Shown: positions 33,267-43,643 of the stretch, one piece after another
How the letters are laid out: each line of letters opens with the position of its first letter
Numbering within the stretch: the first letter of the stretch is position 1
Origin: Euleptes europaea
Taxonomy: Eukaryota; Chordata; Lepidosauria; Squamata; Sphaerodactylidae
NCBI RefSeq assembly: GCF_029931775.1
Contig: NC_079321.1
Coordinates: 9,082,501 to 9,146,500 of the forward strand
Reading direction: 5' to 3'
DNA: 64,000 bases
Notes under the pieces: generated by a model
Database searches by the model: none
Seen by the model: only the letters and a program-made list of their open reading frames with translations
Told to the model about the DNA's origin: nothing
Made by a program: the position numbers and the translations under genes

Positions 33267-33470
33267 GAACACATGAAGCTGCCTTCTACTGAATCAGACC
33301 CCTGGTCTATCAAAGTCAGTACTGTCTACTCAGACTGGCAGCGGCTCTCCAGGGTCTCAGGCAGAGGTCTTTCACATCACCTACTTGCCTAGTCCCTTCA
33401 ACTGGAGAGGCCAGGGATTGAACCTGGGACATTCTGTATGCCAAGCAGATGCTCTACCACTGAGCCCTCC
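33267..33470 (-). mobile_element. SINE-B, full copy
   Basis: It runs GAACACATGAAGCTGCC to CTCTACCACTGAGCCCTCC. Confidence 0.87.
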
Positions 33471-33939
33471 ACTTTAAATACATTAGCTCTATATGGTCTT
33501 AATGATCGCTTGGACCTATCTCCATTTTTTTATAAACTTTGCTCATGTTTGAGGTTTACCTTATAATTATTTATGTACGTGGAACATCTCTCTCAGTTGG
33601 CTCTTGGTCCCTTTAAGGATGTATTTTCCTACATGCATATAGGCTTGGGTAAAGTGGTGTGCTCCACTTCAGCCCATAGCCTTCTACACTGCACGTGTTA
33701 ATTGAATTCATGGCTTCATTGTCTCATATTGTAAGTTTTAAAATTGGGTTTGAGAGACTTTCCATTTTAGTTTCATGTGTCTTTGTTTACTAACCATTAT
33801 GTACTCTAATTTACTCATTACATACCTAGGTGTCATAAAGGATAATTGCTTCATTTCCAATGATATATACACTAAGTCCCATGTAACCTGGTTGTAAACA
33901 AGTTCTATGTAATTATTGTGTGATATTTGTATTAGTTAT
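33471..33939. other. AT-rich intergenic sequence, no recognised element
   Basis: It ends at a MITE-A terminal repeat. Nothing coding or repetitive was recognised. Confidence 0.35.
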
Positions 33940-34128
33940 TAGGGTTGCCAGGTCCCTCTTTGTTTTGGGGGCAAAGGAGGGGCGGGGTTTGGGGAGGGAA
34001 GGGACTTCAATGCCATAGAGTCCAATGGCCAAAGCGGCTATTTTCTCCAGGTGAACTGATCTCTATCGGCTGGAGATCAGTTGGAATAGCAGGAGATCTC
34101 CAGCTAGTACCTGGAGGTTGGCAACCCT
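33940..34128 (-). mobile_element. MITE-A copy, internally shortened near its first end
   Basis: TAGGGTTGCCAGGTCCCTC to GGTTGGCAACCCT. Confidence 0.82.
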
Positions 34129-35261
34129 CCCCCCCAAAAAACAGAGCTTTTGGCAGTTAAGCAGTGTCTCGGGTCGCTTTGGGAAGGGATGGGAAGCGTG
34201 TTTGACCAAAGGGTGAGGCAGCACCTCATTAAAAGCTTCTTATTAACAGTTTTAAACAAGTTTTATCGAGCTGATGACGAGCCACATACACAAGGCATGG
34301 GGCCTCAGCGTGGTTTTAGAAAAGGGCTCTTTTTGTTCCGCTTTAAGGCGCTGCCACGCGCCTGGCCATTCAGCGACCCTCGGCAGCTGTCGAGCAGGTA
34401 CAGCTGGGGCAGTTTTTCTGAAAGCCGATGCTTGAGCGACAACTGGCAGATGATTCCGGTTGACAAAGGAAGGGTCTCTTTAGGGGGAAAAGAGGGTTTT
34501 TTAAAAAAAAAGGGTGGGTGGGTGAGCAGGCAGATGTACGAAGGGAACATTTCATGCCACTGCTACTGTGAGAGATGTGTCATATGCTCAAACCCTCGCA
34601 CATTTGCAGATGCCGAGCCTTGTGGTCTGTCGTGCTCTCAGATATCCCAGCTGCCCGACGAGAAGATCGGCTTGCAGTTCAGGGGGAGGGGGGCACGTTT
34701 CTGTCGGAATATTAAGTTAGCGCAAGGTCCTTCGCTTCCAAACAGTTTCAGGGTCAGCTTCTCCCATCTTGACACACCCGCATACCCCTCAACAACATCG
34801 ACACGGCCTCCCATGAAGGCATCGGTGTGATGTCCTGGAGGGTGCAGCGGACTCACCATATCTGTTACAGCCAGCGTGGGGCAATGTGTAGCCATTGCAG
34901 GTTTGTAAGCTTCCGCTCTTCTATTTTGCAGGCGAAGCCCCTTGAAGAGGGCTCAGGCGGAAGACGCCCCGGGGACTTCCGCAAGCATTCACTCTGGACG
35001 GAAGCTGTGGGCTGCTTTGGCTGGTCAAATGGAACCAAGGCCGTCTTCCTCGGAGGTTTGGTCCCCTTCAACCAGCTATAGCAGCACTGCGATTGGTCAT
35101 CGGCACAAAGCCCTGCATTTAAAATCGACCCCCTTCAGATTTCTTCGTCTTCTCTCTCTCTCTCTCTCTCTCTCTCGGTTTCTGCCGTCAACTATTTAGC
35201 ATTACCAGAAAAAAAGAGGGCACAGTTGCGAAAGAGTCATGCGTAAAGTGATGCCAGTGGG
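34129..35261. other. Single-copy-looking GC-rich sequence
   Basis: Open frames exist on both strands (34150-34830 plus; 34638-34895 minus), but neither resembles a known protein or has convincing splice sites. A (TC)n run lies at 35151-35177. Confidence 0.3.
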
Positions 35262-36007
35262 TAGGGTTGCCAGGTCCCTCTTTGCCACCGGCGAGAGGTT
35301 TTTGGGGCGGAGCCGGAGGAGGGCGGGGTTTGGGGAGGGGAGGGACTTCAATGGCATAGAGTCCAATTGCCAAAGTGGCCATTTTCTCCAGGGGAACTGA
35401 ACTCTTATCGGCTGGAGGTCAGTTGTAATAGCGGGAGATCTCCAGCTAATACCTGGAGGTTGAGCTGAGGAAACAATCGTACAAGGCTCAAACAATCAAT
35501 TTGCAAAAACATATATTGGACAATTACAACAGTGAAAGTGCAGAAAGTGTTGAAAACGAAAACTTATAAACTAAGCTAACAATTATAATCTTAAAAGTTG
35601 ATAGATTCAAGTCAATAAATATGTTCAAATCAATAAATATATTTCAATATGAAGTCAGGAAGACTCTATAAAAGTTCATGACTAGTATATTTTTCGCTTG
35701 CGTGGAGGGAACGAAAGTCGGGAGCGAAAAATATACTAGTCATGAACTTTTATAGAATCTTCCTGACTTCATATTGAAATATATTTATTGATTTGAACAT
35801 ATTTATTGACTTGAATCTATCAACTTTTAAGATTATAATTGTTAGCTTAGTTTATAAGTTTTCGTTTTCAACACTTTCTGCACTTTCACTGTTGCAATTG
35901 TCCAATATATGTTTTTGCAAATTGATTGTTTGAGCCTTGTACGATTGTTTCCTCAGCTAGTACTAGTGCCTATTTCTCTCAGCCGTACCTGGAGGCTGGC
36001 AACCCTA
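35262..36007 (-). mobile_element. MITE-A copy split by a tight inverted-repeat element
   Basis: The MITE parts are 35262-35462 and 35984-36007. The break is again at TACCTGGAGGTTG. Confidence 0.82.
35463..35983. mobile_element. Inverted-repeat element with a 25-base loop
   Basis: Arms of about 235 bp (35463-35697 and 35723-35958) are nearly perfect complements separated by only 25 bases. A further 25 bp follow on the right. The centre has GAACGAAAGTC but no CUGANGA, so no hammerhead is called. Confidence 0.82.
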
Positions 36008-36140
36008 TCTCCAGCCGATAGAGATCCGTTCCCCTGGAGAAAATGGCCGCTTTGGCAATTGGACTCTATGCCATTGAAGTCCCTCCCCTCCGCAAACCCC
36101 GCCCTCCTCAGGCTCCGCCCCCCAAAATCTGGCAACCCTA
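36006..36140 (+). repeat. MITE-A fragment, 3' two thirds
   Basis: It begins at ATCTCCAGCCGATAGAGATC and ends CTGGCAACCCTA. Confidence 0.8.
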
Positions 36141-36848
36141 TGTATAATGTGAAGAAAAGACATTTTGAAGCAAAGAGGCAGCAACGGGCTCCTCCTTTAT
36201 TTCTCGTTCCTCGATACTTCCTGGACCGCTCTCTGAGAACCACAAAGAACCCAAAAGTGTTTGATGATTCCACAGGCAGCAGGCTGCTTACCCAGATGAA
36301 ATGCTGTGGTGTAGTCACATTCAGTTATTTCGGAAGGTTCTCCTTTTTTTAATGCCTCCCTGTCGGAGAAATTATGCTGTTCTGCGGTCAACGAGGATTT
36401 CCTTCCTCTCACCTGGGCCACTGACTGTCCTGAGGTGTTGAGGTGTACGCGTCATAAATCAGTCACTCAGCAAATGTGTCAACCACAACACCGCTAAACC
36501 ACATTTGATGCATAAAACTCTGTATTTAGTTGACCTTGAAAACTGTTAGGCGTAGAGTAAATGGTAGTATAGCAGTAAGTCTGCCTCTCAAGTTCCCCCG
36601 CTGTAACTTAGTTACGTCAGCATTTACACGCTGCATTTTCCCCACATCTGGGGACTCAGAATGGCTTACATGAAAGCACAAAAAATACAATTTAAACAAA
36701 AGCAAACAAAAATGTGTATCTTGATCTGAATTTTTTTACATTACTCTTGTTGCGTCTGTAATTTGTATCATTTGCTGTGGTTATTCTGGATTTTCTGATG
36801 TGTAGGGATGGGGGATGACAGAAAAAAATATAAGTGTTCACAAAATTT
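36141..36848. other. Intergenic sequence, no clear element
   Basis: A SINE-tail-like string (CTCAGAATGGCTTACATGAA, about 36655) is the only repeat hint. Confidence 0.35.
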
Positions 36849-36849
36849 T

Positions 36850-36922
<73 letters not shown>

Positions 36923-37024
36923 TATATAGATATAGATATAGATATATATAGATATAGATATATATATATAGATATATAGTTATATAGTTATATAGTTATA
37001 TATATTTAGTTATATATATATAAT

Positions 37025-37073
<49 letters not shown>

Positions 37074-37109
37074 ATACATATATAAATAATATATAAATAA
37101 TTATATATA

Positions 37110-37175
<66 letters not shown>
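36849..37175. repeat. AT-rich compound microsatellite (TA)n/(GATA)n/(GT)n
   Basis: It contains (TA)n, (GATA)n, GATATA, a GT run and a long terminal (TA)n. It spans about 325 bp and can fold on itself. Confidence 0.97.
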
Positions 37176-37178
<3 letters not shown>

Positions 37179-37411
37179 TTGTAAAACATTATACTGAAAA
37201 TAAAAATATATTCGTTTTGCATTTTAATCAAAAGAACACTATATAGTCTCTGCAGTCTATACTGGCTCTACAAACAGTGCATGATCCCAATCTGAAGAAA
37301 GAACTTACATGGCAGTCATTCAGCTAAGAAAGATGCTGGGCTTATCCAACCCTGGGTATGCAATCAGAGACACTTTTCCCACTATCCATAAGATACTGCA
37401 GTGTGAATTAC

Positions 37412-37620
37412 TAGGGTTGTCGGGTCCCTCTTTGCCACCAGCAGGAGGTTTTTGGGGTGGAGCCTGAGGAGGGTGGGGTTGGGGGAGGGGAGGGACTTCA
37501 ATGCCATAGAGTCCAATTATCAAAGCGGCCATTTTCTCCAGGTGAACTGATCTCTATCGGCTGGAGATCAGTTGTAATACCAGGAGATCTCCAGCTAGTA
37601 CCTGGAGGTTGGCAATCCTA
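37412..37620 (-). mobile_element. MITE-A copy, complete
   Basis: TAGGGTTGTCGGGTCCC to GGTTGGCAATCCTA. Confidence 0.85.
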
Positions 37621-37744
37621 TATATTCTAACAGTCCAGTACTAAGCAGAGTTATGTCCACTGAGGTCAACACACTGCAAAATGTATCAAAATGGCAACCT
37701 TATGAATTACATGTGTATGGCTAGAGATATCGTAGTGTACCATA

Positions 37745-38600
37745 TATATTTATTTAGAACATTTTTATGACACTTTCCCACCCAAATAGGGTGCCCCTGG
37801 GTGGCAAACATTAGAACAGCATGCAGTATAAAATAATTCAATAAAAACATAAAAACGTGACACCAAAACCAAGGAAGAGGACCAATAACAGTTATTGGGT
37901 TTAAGCAAAATGTGCGGGGGAGTCTTCACCCACTAGTGGAACACAATGATAGAGGGGGACCAATGAATCTCCCTGGGGAGCCTGTGCAGCCAGTTCCAAA
38001 GTTTTGGCACCATGACGGAGAAGACCCTTCCTCAGATTGCTGATGCCAAAATCTGAGCCTTTATTGTCTCAGGAAGAGACTATTCACTGCAATACTTTTG
38101 CCAAGTCTTTTGCTGATAAAATATCGAGAATACACCTTGATTGGATGCCAGCTGCAACATAGGCACACCAGGAGAAAGGCCGAAGGGCCATTTTGTCCAA
38201 GTTTCCATGATGGAGGTCAACAAGATCCTGGGCTCGGTGAAGGTCACTACTCTGGATCCCTGCCCATCCTGGCTGCGAAAATCATGTAAGGACCACACAA
38301 ACAAACACTGGAGATATCCCCTTTCCTGGGCCAAATCTTCCCCCCACCACTAGCACCTCCATTTTGTCAAGATTAAGTTTCGGTTTGTTAGCCCTCATCC
38401 ATTCCAAAACTGCCTCCAGGCACCTGTTCACAGTTGCCACAGCCTCTCCAGGATCTGCTGGAAACAAGAGACAGAGCCGAGTATCATCCGCATATTAGGG
38501 GCAACTCAGCCCAAATCTCTAAAGTACCTCTCCCAATGGCTTTATGTAGACGTTGAAAAGCATGAAGGACAAGATGGAACCATGCGGGACCTGGAAGAGG
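37745..38600 (-). mobile_element. Rearranged L2/CR1-like LINE with reverse-transcriptase fragment
   Basis: On the minus strand, about 38600-38290 codes GSILSFMLFNVYIKPLGE-like, YADDTRLCLLFPADPGEAV and LNLDKMEVLVVGG: the catalytic YADD segment of a LINE reverse transcriptase with stops. About 38060-38290 reads in the opposite sense, with TTLDPCPSWLRKS on the plus strand. About 38055-37745 is a minus-strand 3' end. The order implies an internal inversion or two overlapping copies. Confidence 0.65.
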
Positions 38601-38622
38601 TAGTATCTTTTGGTTGTTAGAC

Positions 38623-39000
38623 ATTGTTACATAGTGGTTAGGGCATCAGACTAGGCCTGGTGAGACGCAAGTTCAGATCTACAGTCAACCATGGAAGTCA
38701 CTGGGCGACCTCTGGCCAATCACTATCTCAGAAAGAACTATCACTAGGGTTGCCAACCTCCAGGTGGTGGCTGGAGATCTCCCGCTATTACAACTGATCT
38801 CCAGGCGACAGAGATCCGTTCCCCTGGAGAAAATAGCCACTTTGCCAATTGGACTCTATGACATTGAAGTCCCTCCCCTCCCCAAACCCTGCCCTTCTCA
38901 GGCTCCGCCCCAAAAATCTGCAGGTATTTCCCAACCCAGAGCTGGCCACCCTAACTATCACTCACTCACTATCTCAGCCTATCCTACCTCACAGGAAAAA
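38623..39000 (+). mobile_element. tRNA-derived SINE split by MITE-A
   Basis: SINE parts lie at about 38623-38744 and 38954-39000 (ACATAGTGGTTAGGGCATCA; CACTATCTCAG). The MITE at 38745-38953 interrupts it. Confidence 0.65.
38745..38953 (+). mobile_element. MITE-A copy with perfect target duplication
   Basis: ACTATCAC lies at 38737-38744 and 38954-38961. This exact 8-bp repeat is one of the main arguments for hAT ancestry. Confidence 0.93.
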
Positions 39001-39052
39001 CAGAAGAGAGGCAAACCATGTATGCTGCTCTGAGTTCACTGGAAGACACTGC

Positions 39053-39480
39053 GGAGGGCCATGGCTCCATAGTAGTGCATCTGCTTGGCATGCAGTAAGT
39101 CCCAGGTTCAATCCCCAGCATCTCCAGCTAAAAGGATCTGGCAGTAGGTTTTGTGAAAGACCTCTACCTGAGGCCTGGGTGAGCCGCTCCCAGTCTGAGT
39201 AGACAACAGTGACTTTGACGGATAGGGTTGCTTGGTCCCTCTTCACCACTGGCCAGAGGTTTTTGGGTGGAGCCTGAGGAGGGTGGCGTTTGGGGAGGGG
39301 AGGGACTTCAATGCCATGGAGTAAAATTGCCAAAGCGGCTATTTTCTCCAGGTGAACTGATCTCTATCAGCTGGAGATCCGTTGTAATAGCAGGAGATCT
39401 CCAGCTAGGACCTGGAGGTTGGCAACCCTATTGATGGACCAATGGTCTGATTCAGTAGAAGGCAGCTTCGTGTGTGTTCA
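39053..39480 (+). mobile_element. SINE-B split by MITE-A
   Basis: SINE parts are 39053-39222 and 39431-39480; the break is in GACTTTGATGGACC, near the SINE 3' end. Confidence 0.88.
39223..39430 (-). mobile_element. MITE-A copy nested in SINE-B
   Basis: TTGACGGA and TTGATGGA flank it; intact SINE-B copies have TTGATGGA at this point once only, which confirms insertion and duplication. Confidence 0.93.
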
Positions 39481-39534
39481 AGGGGAACATCAGTAAATAA
39501 TAATAATGCAACAGGATTAATCTTATTGTTTGAC

Positions 39535-39832
39535 CAATGGCGCAGAGTGTTAAGCTGCAGTACTGCAGTCAAAAGCTCTGCTCATGACCTGAGTTCGATC
39601 CCGACGGAAGTTGGTTTCAGGTAGCCGGCTCAAGGTTGACTCAGCCTTCCATCCTTCCGAGGTCGGTGAAATGAGTACCCAGCTTGCTGGGGGTAAAGGG
39701 AAGATGACTGGGGAAGGCACTGGCAAACCACCCCGCAAACAAAGTCTGCCTTGGAAACGTCGGGATGTGACGTCACCCCATGGGTCAGGAATGACCCGGT
39801 GCTTGCACAGGGGACCTTTACCTTTTACCTTT
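39535..39832 (+). mobile_element. Sauria-type SINE
   Basis: A tRNA-like head (TGGCGCAGAGTGTTAAGC, GAGTTCGATCCC) is followed by CGGCTCAAGGTTGACTCAGC, CCTTCCGAGGTCGGTGAAAT and a GGGGACCTTTACCTTTACC end. The ACCTTT tail is typical of Sauria SINEs, a squamate family. Confidence 0.85.
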
Positions 39833-40314
39833 GACCAATGTTGCTGTGCTTTTGCTACCATTCTTTTCTGTTTGGGCATTTGAGACACGAAAGACAGAAC
39901 AAATTCTGTCTCACCAACAGTCTGAGATTCTAGTCAGGGAAAACATAGAATGCTTCAGAAACATGAGAAGATCTCCCATTAGGTTTCCCATGACTAACTT
40001 GTAGCCAGAAAGGACGTGACCCACATTTCTTTGAGTTATTTCAGTAACTGGCTGAAGAGAAAGCTCCCTTTCTCTGATGGAAGAGTTTCCACCAGCATCG
40101 CTGCTCAGAACTCTGAAAGGAAATCACATCCTCGTCCCCACAACGTAAAGATCTCCGCATTTTTTTTTGACAGAGATGATACGCCGCAAATTCAGTTTCC
40201 CCATCATAAGAGTCAGGGGGGTTACCTTATCTCACAGCACGGGTGTTAGAGTTCCTAGAAATAGTAGTGAAAAATCCTATGCTCCATTGCATGCCCTTGA
40301 ATCAAATGAGAATG
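39833..40314. other. Intergenic sequence, no recognised element
   Basis: Nothing repetitive or coding was recognised. Confidence 0.35.
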
Positions 40315-40529
40315 GGAGGGGCTGTGGCTCAGTTTGTAGAGCATCTGCTTGGCACGCAGAAGGTCCCAGGTTCAATCCCCAGCATCTCCAGTTAAAGTGT
40401 CTAGGCAAGTAGGTCATATGAAAGACCTCTGCCTGAGACCCTGGAGAGCCGCTGCCGGTCTGACTAGACAATACTGACTTTGATGGACCAAGGGTCCGAT
40501 TCAGTATAAGGCAGCTTCATGTGTTCAAT
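40315..40529 (+). mobile_element. SINE-B, full copy
   Basis: GGGAGGGGCTGTGGCTCAGT to CAGCTTCATGTGTTCAA. Confidence 0.9.
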
Positions 40530-40826
40530 GCAGGCAACCGTTGTGGGGAGGGGAATTGTTTTCATGTAATGGTACCACCGCTAGCAGGGGTGCCAACAAC
40601 CCTGGCGAAAGATGTCTTGCCGCTTTAACAGAGGATCAGTGTGAAGAAATGAGCAACTGTCTTTTTTCATGGCATACAGGTGAATAACATTCCATCAAGC
40701 GTCTATTAATGGGATGAGACATTTTTTATCAAGATAGTTGGCAACCCTAACCTCCAGCAGGTATCTAGAAACTAATTATACTGGGAGGGCTGTTCTTTTC
40801 TGGACAGAAATATGCCCACCCCAGTC

Positions 40827-40874
40827 ACTAAAAAAAATCTCCAGGTATTTCCCAACCCGGAGCTGGCAACCCTA
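40827..40874 (+). repeat. MITE-A end fragment
   Basis: AATCTCCAGGTATTTCCCAA then CCCGGAGCTGGCAACCCTA. Confidence 0.7.
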
Positions 40875-41047
40875 GGTCCAGGGCAAAATGTAGATTTGGG
40901 GACTCTCTCCCTAGCACCCCAACACACAGAGACAATGCTGTAAATAGATACCAGAGTGTTAGTGCATGGAATAGCCACGTGATGTATTATACCGTTTGGT
41001 ATGTATTTAATTAGGATAAAGTCACGAATGCTGTGGAGGGAGGGAGG

Positions 41048-41580
41048 CATGCTATAGCCCAATCTCGTCAGATCTCAGAAGCTAAGCAGGTTGAGTACTT
41101 GGATGGGAGACCACCAAGGAGAACTCTGCAGAGGCAGGCGATGGCAAACCACCTCTGCTTCTCACTTGTCTTGAAAGCCCCTCACTGGGGTCACCATTCA
41201 GTTGGTACTTGGATGGAAGGCCACCAAGGAAGGCTCTGCAGAGGAAGACAATGGTAAACCCCCTGAAGACGTGCCCTTTGTTCATTATAACACATATAAA
41301 TTACCAACACGACAAGAAAGGAGGCATGGTGTAGCCCTGGGTTCCCCACCCTTTTTGAACCTGGGGACACCTTTGGAATTCTGACCGCATTGAGGATCCC
41401 TGTATAGCCGGGTCTCATCAGATCTCGGAAGCTAAGCAGGTTCAGTACTTGGAAGGGAGCCCACCAAGGAAGACTCTGCAGAGGAAAGCAATGGCCAACC
41501 AACTCTGCTTGTCATTTGTCTTGAAAAACCCTTGCTGGGGTCGCCATAAGTTGGCTGTGGCATGACAACACTTTCCACAC
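41048..41580 (+). mobile_element. Two shortened 5S-SINEs, one with an internal duplication
   Basis: One copy (41048-41270) repeats its GTACTTGGATGG..AGGCCACCAAGGA part twice; the second is 41404-41580. Both lack about 10 bp of the usual GGGTCAGCCCTGGTTAG string. Confidence 0.75.
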
Positions 41581-41918
41581 AGACAAATTACCAACACAGG
41601 GTATCCCAGACTTGTGTAGGCCCATGCTAGGTTTTGGGGGACCCCCCCGGCAGAGTTTGCCTGGGTCTTCCTCCCTGCCCACCACCACACGCCCTGCTCA
41701 TATACCCGGTCCAGCCCATTATGCCCCTCCTCCAATGCCCACCCACATGGCTGTCCCGATCAGCGGGCTCACAAGTCCTCTCACTGCATATACTGCAATC
41801 GCAACCTTCTCCCAACATGGCCAGGTACTGAGTACAGCTGGGACCATCACTACGGTGCACCACTCATACGCCCTTCTCCTGGGCAGAGCTTAGCGTTACA
41901 TGCAAGTGGGCTTAGGGA

Positions 41919-42125
41919 TAGGGCTGCCAACCTCCAGGTACTAGCTGGAGATCTGCTATTACAACTGACCTCCAGCTGATAGAGATTAGTTCCTCTGGAG
42001 AAAATGGCCACTTTGTCAATTGGACTCTAAGGCATTGAAGTCCCACCCCTTCCCCAAACTTTGCCCTTCTCAGGCTCCACCCCAAAAACCTCCCGCCAGT
42101 TGCGAAGAGAGACCTGACAACCCTA
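41919..42125 (+). mobile_element. MITE-A copy, complete
   Basis: TAGGGCTGCCAACCTCCAGG to CTGACAACCCTA. Confidence 0.85.
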
Positions 42126-42129
42126 CATA

Positions 42130-42652
42130 AGAAGGAGGAGGAGAAGAGTGTGTTTTTTATGCCGACTTTCTCTACCACTTAAGGGAGAATCAAACAGGCT
42201 TACAATCACCTTCCCTTCCCCTCCCCACAACAGACATCCTGTAAGGTAGGGGGGGCTGAGAGAGTGTGACTAGCCCAAGGTCACCCAGCTGGCTTCATGT
42301 GTAGGAGTGGGGAAACAAATCCAATTCACCAGATTAGAGTCCACCACTCATGTGGAGGAGTGGGGAATCAAACCCAGTTCTCCAGATCAGAGTCCACGGC
42401 TCCAAATAAGATTGCCAGGACCCTCTTTGCCACTGGCAAAAGGTTTTTGGGGTGGAGCCTGAGGAGGGCGAGGTTTGGGGAGGTGAGGGATTTCAATGCC
42501 ATAGAGTCCTTTTGCCAAAGCAGCCATTTCCTCCAGGTGAACTGTTCTTTATCAGCTAGAGGTCAGTTGTAATAGCAGGAGATCTCCAGCTACTACCTGC
42601 AGGTTGGCAATGCTAGCTCCAAACCACCGCTCTCAACCACTACACCACGCTG
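42130..42652 (-). mobile_element. SINE-C split by MITE-A
   Basis: SINE parts are 42130-42406 and 42616-42652; the break lies in GGCTCCAAACCACCG near the tRNA-like head. Confidence 0.88.
42407..42615 (-). mobile_element. MITE-A copy nested in SINE-C, perfect target duplication
   Basis: GCTCCAAA is repeated at 42399-42406 and 42616-42623. Its ends (TAAGATTGCC, GGCAATGCTA) have begun to decay. Confidence 0.93.
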
Positions 42653-42782
42653 GAGGGGACATAGGAAGAGTGCACTGGTTGAAGGCAGGAAGGTGTGGGC
42701 AGGGAAACAGCAGCAGTGGGCCCCACTAGAAGCTCTGGGCGCTGGCAGCTGCCCTATCTCGGGATATACATAGGGTGACCAA

Positions 42783-42944
42783 GGGCGAAAACGCATGGTC
42801 GCTTTAGCCTCCTTTATTCCCTGTTTCAGCCAGGATTCAGCCAGGATCGAATGCATGCGTTTCGCCGAGCGTGCGTTCGATCCTGGCTGAATCCTGGCTG
42901 AAACAGGGAATAAAGGAGGCTAAAGCGACCATGCGTTTTCGCCC
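42783..42944. mobile_element. Palindromic MITE (family H, Harbinger-like), copy 2
   Basis: It is an almost perfect palindrome starting GGGCGAAAACGCATGGTCGC. CAA flanks both ends (a 3-bp duplication), which fits PIF/Harbinger elements. Confidence 0.82.
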
Positions 42945-42999
42945 CAAGTGTGAAGACAATCGGCCCCTGTGTTAATTCCCTCTTCGTCCCCACTACCGA

Positions 43000-43197
43000 T
43001 CAGGTTGCCAGGTCCCTCTTTGCCACCAGCGGGAGGTTTTCAGGGTGGAGCCTGAGGAGGGCAGGGTTTGGGGAGAGGAAGGATTTCAATGCCATAGTCC
43101 AATGGCCATTTTCTCCAGGGGAACTGATCTCTATCGGCTGGAGATCCGTTGTAATAGCAGGAGATCTCCAGCTAGTACCTGGAGGTTGGCAACCCTA
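43000..43197 (-). mobile_element. MITE-A copy with target duplication, upstream of IL17A-like gene
   Basis: ACTACCGA and ACTACTGA flank it. It ends about 350 bp before the TATA box. Confidence 0.9.
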
Positions 43198-43543
43198 ACT
43201 ACTGATGATATAAATTCCAGTGCGTCTAATTGGCCTGGTTACTTTGGGCAGAATATGCCATTATCCCAGAACTTCAGCATTCACTCATTCGCAAATGACG
43301 TTCATTTTCCATAAAGGTGACACAGAGTAAAGCAGTTGTATTTAACCAAGCAGGGATTTCAGGTAACGGCCAAGACTGTTGATTAGTCATCGACCAAGAT
43401 TCGTTTCCTGTTGTTTCTAATCAAACAGCACGATGGAGTGGAATTTCTGTTCAACATACGTCAGAGTCCAGAACCACAGTCAAGGGGATCATGGGGGGGA
43501 TTACCTTCTAAAACAGGGAAAGTAGGACAGCAGGAATAGTCCT
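43198..43543 (+). promoter_or_regulatory. Upstream region of IL17A-like gene, no site called
   Basis: The 345 bp between the last repeat and the TATA box look single-copy. I saw no convincing ROR, STAT or NF-kB site by eye. Confidence 0.35.
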
Positions 43544-43552
43544 TATAAAAAG
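43544..43552 (+). promoter_or_regulatory. TATA box of IL17A-like gene
   Basis: TATAAAAAG lies 74 bp before the ATG at 43626, so transcription should begin near 43575 and leave a 5' UTR of about 50 nt. The copy 2 gene has an equivalent box. Confidence 0.7.
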
Positions 43553-43625
43553 CCATGAAGTCAGGACAGAGACAACCACCGCTCCATCCATCTGCTCAAA
43601 GAACATACACAAGAGAGTCTTCAAC

Positions 43626-43643
43626 ATGAACAGCTCTAGATTG
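43626..43643 (+). CDS. IL17A: IL17A-like exon 1 (coding part)
   Basis: Six codons, MNSSRL, end at a GTGAGT donor in phase 0 and join exon 2 to complete a signal peptide. The ATG is about 80 bp past a TATA box. Mammalian IL17A exon 1 likewise codes only a few residues. A short exon like this is supported mainly by its position, donor and phase. Confidence 0.82.

Noticed and set aside
34150-34895. Open frames on both strands (226 aa plus, 85 aa minus) as a possible gene
   Set aside because: Neither translation resembles a protein family I know, composition is ordinary, and splice sites or a start context that would support an exon were not convincing.
35698-35722. Hammerhead in the loop of the 35463 element
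   Set aside because: GAAA is present but there is no CUGANGA partner.
36849-37231. Short ORF of Tyr/Ile repeats
   Set aside because: It is the TA-rich microsatellite in translation.
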